Shown here one piece after another: positions 8,607 to 17,326 of a stretch of DNA of 64,000 nt (positions are counted from its first letter, which is position 1; each line of letters opens with the position of its first letter). The position numbers and the translations under genes are program-made. This stretch comes from Hoeflea_A sp965249925 (GTDB taxonomy: Bacteria; Pseudomonadota; Alphaproteobacteria; Rhizobiales; Rhizobiaceae). The notes beneath the pieces are model-generated. The model had not been told where the DNA came from, searched no databases, and worked only from the letters and a program-made list of their open reading frames with translations. The stretch covers positions 5,828,001-5,892,000 of the forward strand of contig OZ252260.1 of the NCBI GenBank assembly GCA_965249925.1. The letters run 5' to 3'.

Positions 8607-9224
8607 ATGCGTGTGGAGACGTTTGCGGCGGTGGCATTGGCTGCCGGCGTCGTAGCCTTCGGTGTCCTGATGCCGATCCAGGGTCCGCCGGCCGTGGCGC
8701 AGAACTCAATAGCCGTTGATGTGCATGAACTAGCCAAACAGGGCGATCGCTTTCACAACTGGCAAACCGTCTGTTGGTCGCAGCGCGGCGACGTATCGGC
8801 GTCCGAGAACATCCTCAAATCGGATGAGAGCTGCTATTTGCGATATATCGACGTTCTGGATTCAACCAATCCGGATTCGGGATTCGTGGCGGCATTTGTC
8901 GTTACCGATCCGGCCGGTGTGCGGGTGGAATTTGACGTGGAAAGCCGGCAGGCCACCGGATTGGATGTCAGCTTGACACGCGATGGTCACGCGGTCTGGA
9001 GCCTCTCAAGTTATGGATGCCTGGAAAACGGCACGTGTGTTTTCAGCGGCCCGGCTGCGGAAGCTTTGGTCAAGGCTTTTTCCGATAACAACGGTGACTC
9101 GCTGGAAATGCACGTTGATTTCGTCGACCCGGGAGGCAAGTCGCAAAACCACGTCTGGCCAATGTGGTCGTTTGCACCGGCTTTTGAAGATTTCGCAAGC
9201 ATACAACGGTCAGTTGGTCTCTAA
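8607..9224 (+). CDS. Exported IalB-like (invasion-associated locus B) protein
   Basis: This 205-residue protein has an N-terminal signal sequence (MRVETFAAVALAAGVVAFG, cleavage near AVAQN). The mature part resembles the IalB family: an early W-x-x-x-C (NWQTVCWSQ), a CYLRYIDVLD strand, VTDPAGVRVEFDVE, a YGCLENGTCVFSG motif with two cysteines, and a final HVWPMWSFAPAFEDF strand and helix. IalB proteins are periplasmic or surface proteins linked to host cell entry in Bartonella but are widespread in free-living alphaproteobacteria. AAGGTGG lies upstream of the atg at 8607, so this start is preferred over the atg at 8577. Similarity is moderate; an unrelated exported protein is possible. Confidence 0.6.
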   Translation: MRVETFAAVALAAGVVAFGVLMPIQGPPAVAQNSIAVDVHELAKQGDRFHNWQTVCWSQRGDVSASENILKSDESCYLRYIDVLDSTNPDSGFVAAFVVTDPAGVRVEFDVESRQATGLDVSLTRDGHAVWSLSSYGCLENGTCVFSGPAAEALVKAFSDNNGDSLEMHVDFVDPGGKSQNHVWPMWSFAPAFEDFASIQRSVGL

Positions 9225-9662
9225 ATCCGGGTTTCGCTACCGCACTCCTGCCGCTTGACCGAATAGCGATCACCGGCGCAACCTTAAGATGCGCTGGACA
9301 AAAGACTTAACCATTCAGCAGACTCTGGCTGATCGGTTTGACACAACCTTAGATGCAAATGATGCAGTTTTTTGTGGACGATGGTCACCGGCAGGTCGGT
9401 TGTTCTCGATTGAATCGTCACAGAAGTCGTAGATTACGGCTAAGTTGTTGGGCGGTGATGGCTAAATGTGGTCTAGTCGCAATTCGAACATGTTCTATTG
9501 ATAGTTATTATCCAGAACTGCCAATCAAGGGTCGATATAGTAAAAATTTGTAAAAATTTAAAAAATAGTATGAGTTTGTATCACGTTGAGGGCGTACAAA
9601 ATATTTGAATAAACAGGAATTTTGAAATATTATATTAGAAACCCTTGGAGGATGAGAACGAA
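9225..9662 (+). promoter_or_regulatory. AT-rich upstream region of the mucR-like gene
   Basis: A 438-bp intergenic region whose right half (about 9480-9645) is strikingly AT-rich, with repeated AAAAATTT and TATTATATTAG blocks, compared with the surrounding GC-rich DNA. MucR/Ros proteins bind AT-rich targets and commonly repress their own genes, so this is a likely autoregulatory region. TATATTAG at about 9629 could serve as the -10 box. No coding frame is supported here. Confidence 0.5.
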
Positions 9663-10094
9663 ATGACAAAAGAAAAAATCACCGACGATAAAGACCCGGT
9701 TCGCGACGAGCTTCTTGTCGAGCTTACCGCGGATGTGGTGGCCGCCTATGTGAGCAACAATGTCGTTCAGACCGGCGACTTGCCGGGCCTGATTGCCAAT
9801 GTGCATCAGGCGCTCGGGACGACGGCCATGGGTGAGCCCGAAAAGCCAGAAGTAGCTGCAAAACCGGCAATCAGTGTACGTAAGTCTATACAGGACGGGT
9901 ATTTAGTGTGTCTCGAGTGCGGCCAACGGTTTAAGTCGCTCAAACGGCACTTGATGACCTACCACGGTCTCACTCCGGAAGCTTACCGAGCTAAATGGGA
10001 TCTGCCCGCCAATTACCCGATGGTCGCGCCAGCTTATGCCGAGAAACGGTCGAAGCTTGCCAAAAAAATGAAACTCGGCCACAAGCGCACGTAA
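9663..10094 (+). CDS. mucR: MucR/Ros family zinc-finger transcriptional regulator
   Basis: This 143-residue regulator has a Ros-type prokaryotic zinc finger. The N-terminus (LLVELTADVVAAYVSNNVVQTGDLPGLIANVH) is the conserved MucR oligomerisation region. The finger is VCLECGQRFKSLKRHLMTYHGLTPEAYRAKW, a C-x2-C-x9-H-x6-H array, followed by a basic tail (KRSKLAKKMKLGHK). In rhizobia, Brucella and Caulobacter such proteins act as global silencers controlling exopolysaccharide, motility and cell-cycle genes. The atg at 9663 follows GGAGGATGAG and is preferred over the ttg at 9645. The AT-rich promoter region supports autoregulation. Confidence 0.92.
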   Translation: MTKEKITDDKDPVRDELLVELTADVVAAYVSNNVVQTGDLPGLIANVHQALGTTAMGEPEKPEVAAKPAISVRKSIQDGYLVCLECGQRFKSLKRHLMTYHGLTPEAYRAKWDLPANYPMVAPAYAEKRSKLAKKMKLGHKRT

Positions 10095-10115
10095 CGCCTT
10101 CGATTCGATAACAAT

Positions 10116-11198
10116 TCAGCGAGCCTGGCGCGCAGACGCCAGGCGCTCTTCAGCAATCCGGTCCGCGACGATCTGCGTTGGAAAGTTCTCCGCTTCTGCC
10201 CGCCTGAAAACATCCGAGAGTGTCGTTTCGATTTTTTCTATGTCGGCTTCGAGCGCACGGTCACTGATATCCGGTTTTGCCAGACACACCACGCCTCCGG
10301 CATTGATCACGTAGTCGGGTGCGTGGAGAATACTGCGATCTCGCAGCATGAAGCCGTGGCGTTCCTCGGCCAACTGATTATTCGCGGCACCAGCGACGAT
10401 CGGCATTTCCAGTTCGGCAATCGTCTCATCATTTAGGACCGCGCCGAGGGCGCACGGGGCGAACACATCGCCCTTGACCCGGTGCGCGTCCTTCGACTCG
10501 ACAGTTTCGGCGCCGAAGTCCCGGACAGCCCGTTGCACAGCCAGTTCATCAATATCAGACACCACCAACCGTGCGCCGGCGTCATGCAGAAGCCTGGCCA
10601 AGGCATAGCCAACATTGCCCAGTCCCTGGATCGACACGATGCGGCCCCGTAGACTCCGGTCGGCAAATGCATGTTCCAGCGCAGCCAGGATACCGTGATA
10701 GACCCCGAGCGCGGTGTAGGGTGAAGGGTCGCCGCGACTGTGTTTCGCAGTGCCGCGCACATGCGGCGTTTCGTGACCGATCAATTCCATATCCGCCGGG
10801 GTTAACCCGACATCTTCCCCGGTGATGTACAGTCCGTCGAGACGGTCGATATGGCGACCAAACGAGGCCATGAGTTCCGGGCTTTTGTGCTTCCGGGGGT
10901 CGCCGATGATAACTGCCTTGCCGCCGCCATAGTCGAGGCCGGCCATGGCATTCTTATAGGTCATGCCGCGGGAAAGGCGCAGGGCATCCGTCAACGCATC
11001 CTCAAGCGTTTCGTAAGGAAGCATGCGGCAGCCGCCGAGCGCTGGACCGAGCCGCGTGTCGTGGATGGCAATGATGGTCGACAGGCCGGTATCCGCGTCG
11101 TTACCAAACACCACCTTTTCGTGGCCACGGTATTCCGGATGGTCGAGACGGGTTCTGTGTATCTGTGTTGTCAGTGGTTCATTAGCAGATACCTGCAT
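10116..11198 (-). CDS. Glu/Leu/Phe/Val dehydrogenase, leucine dehydrogenase-like
   Basis: This is a 360-residue NAD-dependent amino acid dehydrogenase that interconverts a branched-chain or aromatic amino acid and its 2-oxo acid with release of ammonia. The catalytic region is visible as LGPALGGCRMLPYETLEDAL followed by MTYKNAMAGLDYGGGKAVI, where the glycine-rich lysine is characteristic. The Rossmann domain carries IVSIQGLGNVGYALARLL. Length fits leucine/phenylalanine dehydrogenases rather than the longer GDHs. The atg at 11198 with AAGGAG 7 nt upstream is chosen over the farther start at 11237. It is convergent with mucR. Exact substrate specificity is not readable. Confidence 0.87.
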   Translation of the reverse strand: MQVSANEPLTTQIHRTRLDHPEYRGHEKVVFGNDADTGLSTIIAIHDTRLGPALGGCRMLPYETLEDALTDALRLSRGMTYKNAMAGLDYGGGKAVIIGDPRKHKSPELMASFGRHIDRLDGLYITGEDVGLTPADMELIGHETPHVRGTAKHSRGDPSPYTALGVYHGILAALEHAFADRSLRGRIVSIQGLGNVGYALARLLHDAGARLVVSDIDELAVQRAVRDFGAETVESKDAHRVKGDVFAPCALGAVLNDETIAELEMPIVAGAANNQLAEERHGFMLRDRSILHAPDYVINAGGVVCLAKPDISDRALEADIEKIETTLSDVFRRAEAENFPTQIVADRIAEERLASARQAR

Positions 11199-11808
11199 GG
11201 CAGTGCTCCTTGCACGCAACACGCTGGAGACCGGCAATAGGTTGCCTTGTCTTCACCCTATATGCGTATGGTTACTTCTCATTTAAAGCTTCAGTTGCAC
11301 ACATTTCGGTGATCCCAGCACCAGCAGCGTAGCTTATAACCGTTGAAAAACGGTAAGCGAATTCAAGTACATCAGCCGCGCCAGCCGATTTGGTATGGGA
11401 GGATTTGAGCGTGACGAACGGTCCTGGTGTTAAGCCCTGCCGCCAGAGTCGCCGGTAGCGCAACACCTATCTGCTCGCGTGAGTTGACCGATCGGTACGA
11501 CGAGGTTCGCGACGTTCACCCGTGCTGCGGTTGGGCATCAGTCAACCCGACAACCGTCGATCTGCATGCCCGATTTGCTCCAATCCCCGCCCGTATGATG
11601 TAAATGCCCACATCCGGGAATGGCGCACCGCATGCGGGTGCGCCATTCAGGATGAGTAGTGCTAATTGTGGCCGTTTCTAGACGGCCTAGGGTACAATGT
11701 GCGACGGAATCTGAAGGCTGCCGGATAAACAGCTTGCAAAATCCTTCAGTGTTTTGAAACTTGAACCCGTTACGAGCCATTGTGAACAGCACCCGGGCGG
11801 ACAGCGAC
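11199..11808. other. Intergenic region between leucine dehydrogenase-like gene and RND operon
   Basis: About 610 bp without a supported gene. It contains a 6-bp hairpin with a GAAA tetraloop (ACCGTT/AACGGT, 11339-11354) and a long near-palindrome at 11613-11651. It should contain the divergent promoters of the dehydrogenase and the RND operon. Short frames within it do not look like proteins. Confidence 0.4.
11613..11651. promoter_or_regulatory. Long palindrome upstream of the RND efflux operon
   Basis: AATGGCGCACC (11619-11629) is a perfect inverted repeat with GGTGCGCCATT (11637-11647). The loop GCATGCG itself contains the palindrome GCATGC. Outside, ATCC and GGAT extend the pairing with small mismatches. 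There is no T-tract, so an operator or structured leader is more likely than a terminator. It lies about 160 bp before the adaptor start, a plausible repressor site for the efflux operon. A regulator gene is not adjacent. Confidence 0.45.
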
Positions 11809-12918
11809 ATGAAGGCTGTAGTATCATTGTTGACCATCGCCGGCCTGCTGCTCACGGGAGTTGCGGCTCAGTCCACGGATACGGAACCTCCGAGCGTCGT
11901 TGTCGACCGCGTTGCGAGCCAGGTCGTCGAGGAAGTTGATAGTTATGTGGCGCGGGTCGAGGCGACGACAACTGTCGAACTCCTCGCCCGGGTGACCGGA
12001 TATCTGGAAGTACAGAATTTCACTGAGGGTGGTTTTGTTAAGAAGGGCGATCTTCTGTATCAAATAGAGAAGGCACCCTATGAAGCCGCAGTCGCCAAGG
12101 CGAAGGCAGAGTTAGAGGGCGCCGAAGCGACCGAAAAAAATGGCGAGCTCTATCTCGAGCGCCAGCAACAGCTTCTGAAACAAGGCGATGTTCCGCAAGC
12201 AACGGTTGACGAAGCCACCGCGGAACTGGGCGCCGATCGCGCCGCGACGAACCAGGCGAAAGCGGATCTCCAGACGGCGCAAATAAATCTGGGCTATACC
12301 GATATTGTCAGCCCGATGGATGGTCGCATCGGAATCAGTGCCATCGATGTGGGCAATGTTGTGGGGCCGAGCGACGGCGTTCTTGCCACCATCAACAGCG
12401 TCGATCCGATCTATGTGGTTTTCTTCATCAGTGAGCAAGCGCTCCTCGAAGAGCGCCGCAAAGGATTGATCAAGGAAAACACATCAAGTCTGAAAGCAAG
12501 GATTACACTTGCCGATGGTGAGGTCTACTCCGAGACGGGAACCGTGGAGTATGTCGATATCGAGGTTCAAGAATCCACTGATACCGTCAAATTGCGGGCG
12601 AGCTTTCCCAATCCCGCCGCCCTGCTGCTGCCGGGACAGTTCGTGAACGTCAGTCTTGAGGATCCTCAGGCCAAGGCAGTCGTCACCGTTCCGCAGACGG
12701 CGCTTCAGCTCGACAACAAGGGCCATTTCGTCTTCGTCGTTGACGACAAGGATACGGCACAAAGGCGTGACGTGACCCTTGGCCGGCAGACACCGGGTGC
12801 CTGGGTGGTGGAGAAGGGCCTGACGGCGGGTGAACAGGTCATCGTTCAAGGCCTGCAGAAGGTCCATGCCGGCGCCAAGGTCAAACCGATTGAGGGGACC
12901 GCCCAGAGCGACGGATGA
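11809..12918 (+). CDS. RND efflux periplasmic adaptor subunit (AcrA/MexA-like)
   Basis: This 369-residue membrane-fusion protein bridges an RND pump and an outer-membrane channel. It has a signal peptide (MKAVVSLLTIAGLLLTGVAAQ) without a lipobox cysteine, a split lipoyl domain (RVTGYLEVQNFTEGGFVKKGDLLYQIE and, after the hairpin, LGYTDIVSPMDGRIGIS), a coiled-coil hairpin at about residues 90-165, and the beta-barrel and membrane-proximal domains (LLLPGQFVNVSL, ALQLDNKGHFVFVV). The start at atg 11809 is favoured by the signal sequence. The stop overlaps the pump gene start by 4 bp, so they are translationally coupled. No outer-membrane factor gene is adjacent. Confidence 0.9.
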   Translation: MKAVVSLLTIAGLLLTGVAAQSTDTEPPSVVVDRVASQVVEEVDSYVARVEATTTVELLARVTGYLEVQNFTEGGFVKKGDLLYQIEKAPYEAAVAKAKAELEGAEATEKNGELYLERQQQLLKQGDVPQATVDEATAELGADRAATNQAKADLQTAQINLGYTDIVSPMDGRIGISAIDVGNVVGPSDGVLATINSVDPIYVVFFISEQALLEERRKGLIKENTSSLKARITLADGEVYSETGTVEYVDIEVQESTDTVKLRASFPNPAALLLPGQFVNVSLEDPQAKAVVTVPQTALQLDNKGHFVFVVDDKDTAQRRDVTLGRQTPGAWVVEKGLTAGEQVIVQGLQKVHAGAKVKPIEGTAQSDG

Positions 12919-15900
12919 TTTCGGATTTTTTCATAGACCGACCGAAATTCGCGATTGTCATCGCCATTGTCACCGCCATGGTCGGTATGATCGCCGTCCG
13001 CCTGATACCGATCGCCGAATACCCGAATATCTCGCCAACGGAGGTCTATGTCTCGGCGTCCTATCCCGGCGCCAACGCTGCACTGGTCATGAATGCTGTC
13101 GCGACGCCCCTCGAGGAGGCCATCAACGGCGTCGAAGGTATGCAGTACATGTCGTCATCGAGTTCCAATGACGGCGGCTATGGCCTCAGAATCACCTTCG
13201 ATGTCGGTACGGATCCGGACATTGCGGCGGTCAACGTCCAAAACAAGATCTCACTGGCCCAGCCGCTGCTACCGGACTCAGTCATTCAACAGGGTGTGCA
13301 GGTCTCCAAGCAATATGGCGACATGTTGCTGGTGCTGAATCTACTGTCGTCCGATCCCAGTCACGATGCGCTGTTCCTAAGCAATTATGCGGCGAACTTC
13401 GTACAGGATCCGCTGACTCGCATCAACGGGATCGGCACAGTCACCCAGTTCGGCGAGCTTGAATACAGCATGCGCATCTGGATGCTGGCGGACAAAATGG
13501 CGTCGTTGAACATCACCGCCAGCGATCTCGCTACAGCCATCGAGAATCAGAACGTGGAAGCTGCCGCGGGCCAGGTCGGCTCCCCACCCTTTGGTGACAA
13601 CCGGACCGATTTTCAGTTCACGCTTGAAGCCAAGGGGCTGCTCGACACGGTCGAAGAATTCGAGAACATCATCGTGGCGGCCAATCCCGACGGATCGCTA
13701 GTGCGTCTGAGCGATGTCGCCCGCATTGAACTCGGGGCTGAACTGTATTCATCCTCCTCGCTCTACAACAATCAGCAAACAGCGACGATCGCTATTTACC
13801 AGGAAAGCGGCGCCAATGCGCTGGAGGTTGCCGATGCGGTGTATGCGGAGATGGAGCGACTTTCCAAAAAGTTCCCAACCGGCATGCGCTACGAAAACGC
13901 CTACGATATTACCAAGGCTGTCCGCATCTCCATCGATGATATCCTGTTCACTCTGGGGATCACCACACTGCTGGTGATAGGCGTCACGTTCCTGTTTCTG
14001 CTCTCCGTGCGCGCGACGTTCATTCCGGCTATCGCCATACCGGTCTCGCTTCTGGGGGCCGTGGCCCTTGTTTACATCATAGGCTTCAGCGCCAATATGA
14101 TCACGCTGTTTGCCATGGTTCTCGCCATCACGCTGGTGGTCGATGACGCCATTGTCATCATCGAAAACACCGAACGCATCATGGAGGAGGAGGGGCTGGA
14201 ACCGCGCGAAGCGACGCGCAAAGCGATGCGCCAAGTGACCCGTCCGATTATCGCCACAACCTTCGCCCTTGCCGCCGTTTTCGTTCCCGTTTGCTTTTTT
14301 CCGGGCATAACCGGCAAGATCTACCTGCAGTTCGCCCTGACCATCGTGTTTGCGTTCGCGCTGTCGGCGATCAACGCGCTGACCCTCGGACCGGCACTCT
14401 GCGCGACCTTGCTGAGCCGCTCGCCCAAGAAATCGTCCGGTCCACTACAGGTAATCCCTCGCTTCGTAAACAAAGTGCGGGACGGTTACGTTCGCCTGGT
14501 TGGCGTCCTGTTGCGCAATATGGCGGTTTCGCTGCTGATCATTGCGGCGTTTGCCGGTGCCACCGTTTATCTGTTCCGCAGCGTACCGACCGGTTTCGTG
14601 CCAAGTGAAGATACCGGGATTCTGCTTTCCAGCATACAATTGCCAGAGGGCGCATCTCTGTTGCGTACCCAGGCGGTGATGGAAAAGGTCACCGATTTGA
14701 GCCTGAAAACACCAGGCGTGGAAAGTGTCACCGCGATCTCCGGCTTCAGCATGGTTGCCGGGGCGCGCTCCAACGCGGGTATGGCGATATTTGCCCTGAA
14801 GCCCTGGAGCGAACGGAAAACGCCGGCTCTTCAGTGGCAGCGCATTATGGAGAACCTCAAGAACGAGATAAACACCTTGCCAGAGGCGACGGCGTTCATC
14901 TTCCCGCTTCCAACCATTCACGGCCTTGGATCGACCGGTGGTATCGCAGCGCAACTGCTTTCCCTTGCCGGTGGCAGCGTTCAAGAAATGGAGGCGACAA
15001 AAAATGCATTCCTGACAACACTCAACGGTGCCCCGCAGTTCAGCCAGGCGTTTAGCGGGTTCACCGCCAACTCACCGCAGTATTTTCTGGCTGTCGATCG
15101 CGACAGGGCGGAAACGTTGGGAGTCGATGTCAGCGACATATTCACCGCGCTGCAGGCCAACATGAGTTCCCTCTACGTCAATAATTTCATCAAGGACGGC
15201 CGCGTTCATTGGGTGGTCATCTCGGCCGACGCCGATTTCCGGCAATCGATCGAAGATATCGACAGGATTTATGTGAAGAATGCCGACGGCGAATCGTTTC
15301 CGCTGCGGGTTCTGGTCAATCGCACGCCGACGCTAGGGGCCGATACGATCGACCGTTACAATCTCTACATGACGGCATCGATCAGCGGCCAATTGGCCGA
15401 GGGTGTCAGCTCCGGCCAAGCGATTGCCGCGATGCAGGAGATCGCCGACAACACCCTGCCGGATGACTATGCGATCGACTGGACCGGGGTGACGCTTCAG
15501 GAGGTCACGGCCGGCGGGCTGGTACTCTATATTCTGACCCTTGCCTTTGTATTCGCCTATCTTTGCCTGGTCGCCCAGTACGAGAGCTGGACCCTTCCCA
15601 TGTCGGTGATGGTGTCGACCGTCTTTGCGGTATTCGGTGCCTTGCTGCCGCTTACCTTCGTGCCGTCGCTCAACAACAACATCTACACCCAGATCGGCAT
15701 GGTGCTGCTGATCGGTCTGGCCGCCAAGAAAGCCATCATGGTGGTGGAATTTGCTAAGGTACAGCGTGAGGAAGAAGGCGCCAGTATCCACGAGGCGGCG
15801 TTGGCAGCCGCAAGATTGCGTTTTCGCCCGGTGACAATGACGGGTTTGTGTTTCATAGTCGGTGTGCTGCCGTTGGTGTTTTCCAGCGGCGCCGGCGCCG

Positions 15901-16073
15901 CCGGCCGATTATCGATCGGGTATCCCGTCTTCTTTGGCATGATCGTCGACAGCACGATCGGCCTGCTGATGATACCGGTCCTGTACACGGCTTTTCAGAC
16001 CATGCGTGAGAAGGTGAGGGCGCGGTTCTCACGCAAACCCGTGACAGGCGCAAAGACGTCGTCCAGCAGTTAG
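12915..16073 (+). CDS. RND multidrug efflux permease (AcrB/HAE1 family)
   Basis: This 1052-residue proton-driven inner-membrane pump belongs to the hydrophobe/amphiphile efflux family. N-terminal FIDRPKFAIVIAIVTAMVGM is the first helix. TM4 carries the proton-relay pair in LVVDDAIVIIENTERIMEEEG, and TM10 carries the partner lysine in GLAAKKAIMVVEFAK. Both large periplasmic loops are of normal length, with the docking and pore segments (QYGDMLLVLNL, SSSLYNNQQTATIAIYQESGANAL). The C-terminus after VLYTAFQTMREKV is short and basic. Substrates of HAE1 pumps include antibiotics, bile salts and dyes, but specificity here is unknown. It is translationally coupled to the adaptor. Confidence 0.95.
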   Translation: MISDFFIDRPKFAIVIAIVTAMVGMIAVRLIPIAEYPNISPTEVYVSASYPGANAALVMNAVATPLEEAINGVEGMQYMSSSSSNDGGYGLRITFDVGTDPDIAAVNVQNKISLAQPLLPDSVIQQGVQVSKQYGDMLLVLNLLSSDPSHDALFLSNYAANFVQDPLTRINGIGTVTQFGELEYSMRIWMLADKMASLNITASDLATAIENQNVEAAAGQVGSPPFGDNRTDFQFTLEAKGLLDTVEEFENIIVAANPDGSLVRLSDVARIELGAELYSSSSLYNNQQTATIAIYQESGANALEVADAVYAEMERLSKKFPTGMRYENAYDITKAVRISIDDILFTLGITTLLVIGVTFLFLLSVRATFIPAIAIPVSLLGAVALVYIIGFSANMITLFAMVLAITLVVDDAIVIIENTERIMEEEGLEPREATRKAMRQVTRPIIATTFALAAVFVPVCFFPGITGKIYLQFALTIVFAFALSAINALTLGPALCATLLSRSPKKSSGPLQVIPRFVNKVRDGYVRLVGVLLRNMAVSLLIIAAFAGATVYLFRSVPTGFVPSEDTGILLSSIQLPEGASLLRTQAVMEKVTDLSLKTPGVESVTAISGFSMVAGARSNAGMAIFALKPWSERKTPALQWQRIMENLKNEINTLPEATAFIFPLPTIHGLGSTGGIAAQLLSLAGGSVQEMEATKNAFLTTLNGAPQFSQAFSGFTANSPQYFLAVDRDRAETLGVDVSDIFTALQANMSSLYVNNFIKDGRVHWVVISADADFRQSIEDIDRIYVKNADGESFPLRVLVNRTPTLGADTIDRYNLYMTASISGQLAEGVSSGQAIAAMQEIADNTLPDDYAIDWTGVTLQEVTAGGLVLYILTLAFVFAYLCLVAQYESWTLPMSVMVSTVFAVFGALLPLTFVPSLNNNIYTQIGMVLLIGLAAKKAIMVVEFAKVQREEEGASIHEAALAAARLRFRPVTMTGLCFIVGVLPLVFSSGAGAAGRLSIGYPVFFGMIVDSTIGLLMIPVLYTAFQTMREKVRARFSRKPVTGAKTSSSS

Positions 16074-16193
16074 CCGTTCTCGACAAACCGGGAGACGGAC
16101 CGTGGCGGAAATCAGAAAGCCTTGCCAGCCCAGCGAATTGACGCTCTATGGTGGTTGTCGAGGCTGCACTGGGCGCGACTGCAGGAGCCTGCG

Positions 16194-17306
16194 ATGAACA
16201 ACCGTTTCCGTAACCTTGTCTATGGGCTCGCCTTTGCCATCATGGTTGGCTACGTCCTGAGGATCGGCAAGCCCATCTTCATTCCCGTCATGTCGGGCAT
16301 CATTTCGGTTTACGTTCTATCAACGGCGGCCACCAGCGTCGGCCGGGTCCCAATCATCGGATCATTGATCCCGCTGTGGCTTCGCCATGTCCTTGCCCTG
16401 CTGCTGTTCATCCTGTTCTGCGTTGTGATGGTGCTGCTATTTGCCGCCAATATTCAGCAAGTCGTGGCATTGGCACCGCAGTACCAGGCGACACTGCTTG
16501 GATTTGTCACCGAAATGGCGAAGATGCTGGGCATCGACGACGAACCCACGTGGGGCACGATCAGCAATCTTGTTCTCGGTGAAATCGATCTCCAGAGACT
16601 TGTCGGCACAGCGGTGACGTCTGTCTCCGTGCTTGGCGGACAGGTCTTTGTGGTGTTCCTTTATGCCAGTTTCCTGATGGCCGAACGCCTGCATTTCAGT
16701 CGCAAGATCATCATGGCGGCGCGAACCCCGATCGAAGCCCGGCGGGCGATGGAAGTGGTTGGTCATATCAACCAGCGCATCGGCGAATATCTGACTGTCA
16801 AGACGCTCGTCAACATCATGCTGGGGTTGATAAGTTACGTAGCCATGCGGTTGATCGGAGTCGACTTCGCAGGCTTTTTCGCCGTGATGATCGGATTCCT
16901 GAATTACATTCCGTATGTCGGCTCAATGGTCGGTGTGGCATTTCCCGTTCTGCTCACCGCTGCCCAATTCGGTTCGATCGACGCCATATTGATCGTGCTG
17001 GTCAGCTTGACGGCCTCTCAGGTGTTCATTGGTGCATTTGTCGAGCCGCGCCTGTTCGGGCGTTCGTTGAACCTCAGTCCCTTTGTCATTCTGGTTTCAC
17101 TGACCGTATGGTACGCGCTCTGGGGCGTCGCCGGCGCTATTCTGGCGGTACCGATGACCTCAGCCGTAGTCATTGTATTCGCCGCGTTCGAGCCGACCAA
17201 GCCGCTGGCCGTCCTGCTTTCCCGCGATGGCAATTTCGCGATCAACGGCGACATAAGGCAGCGAAGAGCCGCCTCGGCGAAGGCTTCATCGGATGCGGGT
17301 CGCTAG
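16194..17306 (+). CDS. AI-2E family transporter (PerM/TqsA-like)
   Basis: This 370-residue polytopic inner-membrane protein of the AI-2 exporter/PerM superfamily has about seven to eight helices. Recognisable stretches are the N-terminal GKPIFIPVMSGIISVYVLS, the amphipathic middle region (VLGEIDLQRLVGTAVTSVSVLG), INQRIGEYLTVKTLVNIMLG, and the conserved GFLNYIPYVGSMVGVAFPVLL and FVEPRLFGRSLNLSPFVILVSL near the end. The atg at 16194 has GGAG 9 bp upstream, so it is preferred to the ttg at 16122. Members export autoinducer-2 or act as ion antiporters; the substrate here is unknown. It follows the RND pump by 120 bp and may be cotranscribed. Confidence 0.87.
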   Translation: MNNRFRNLVYGLAFAIMVGYVLRIGKPIFIPVMSGIISVYVLSTAATSVGRVPIIGSLIPLWLRHVLALLLFILFCVVMVLLFAANIQQVVALAPQYQATLLGFVTEMAKMLGIDDEPTWGTISNLVLGEIDLQRLVGTAVTSVSVLGGQVFVVFLYASFLMAERLHFSRKIIMAARTPIEARRAMEVVGHINQRIGEYLTVKTLVNIMLGLISYVAMRLIGVDFAGFFAVMIGFLNYIPYVGSMVGVAFPVLLTAAQFGSIDAILIVLVSLTASQVFIGAFVEPRLFGRSLNLSPFVILVSLTVWYALWGVAGAILAVPMTSAVVIVFAAFEPTKPLAVLLSRDGNFAINGDIRQRRAASAKASSDAGR

Positions 17307-17326
17307 CGCGCATAGAGGCGACGGAT

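Noticed and set aside
10124..10146. GCCTGGCG/CGCCAGGC hairpin between mucR and the leucine dehydrogenase-like gene as a terminator
   Set aside because: It lies inside the last codons of the dehydrogenase gene and has no T-tract on either strand, so it was not listed as a terminator.
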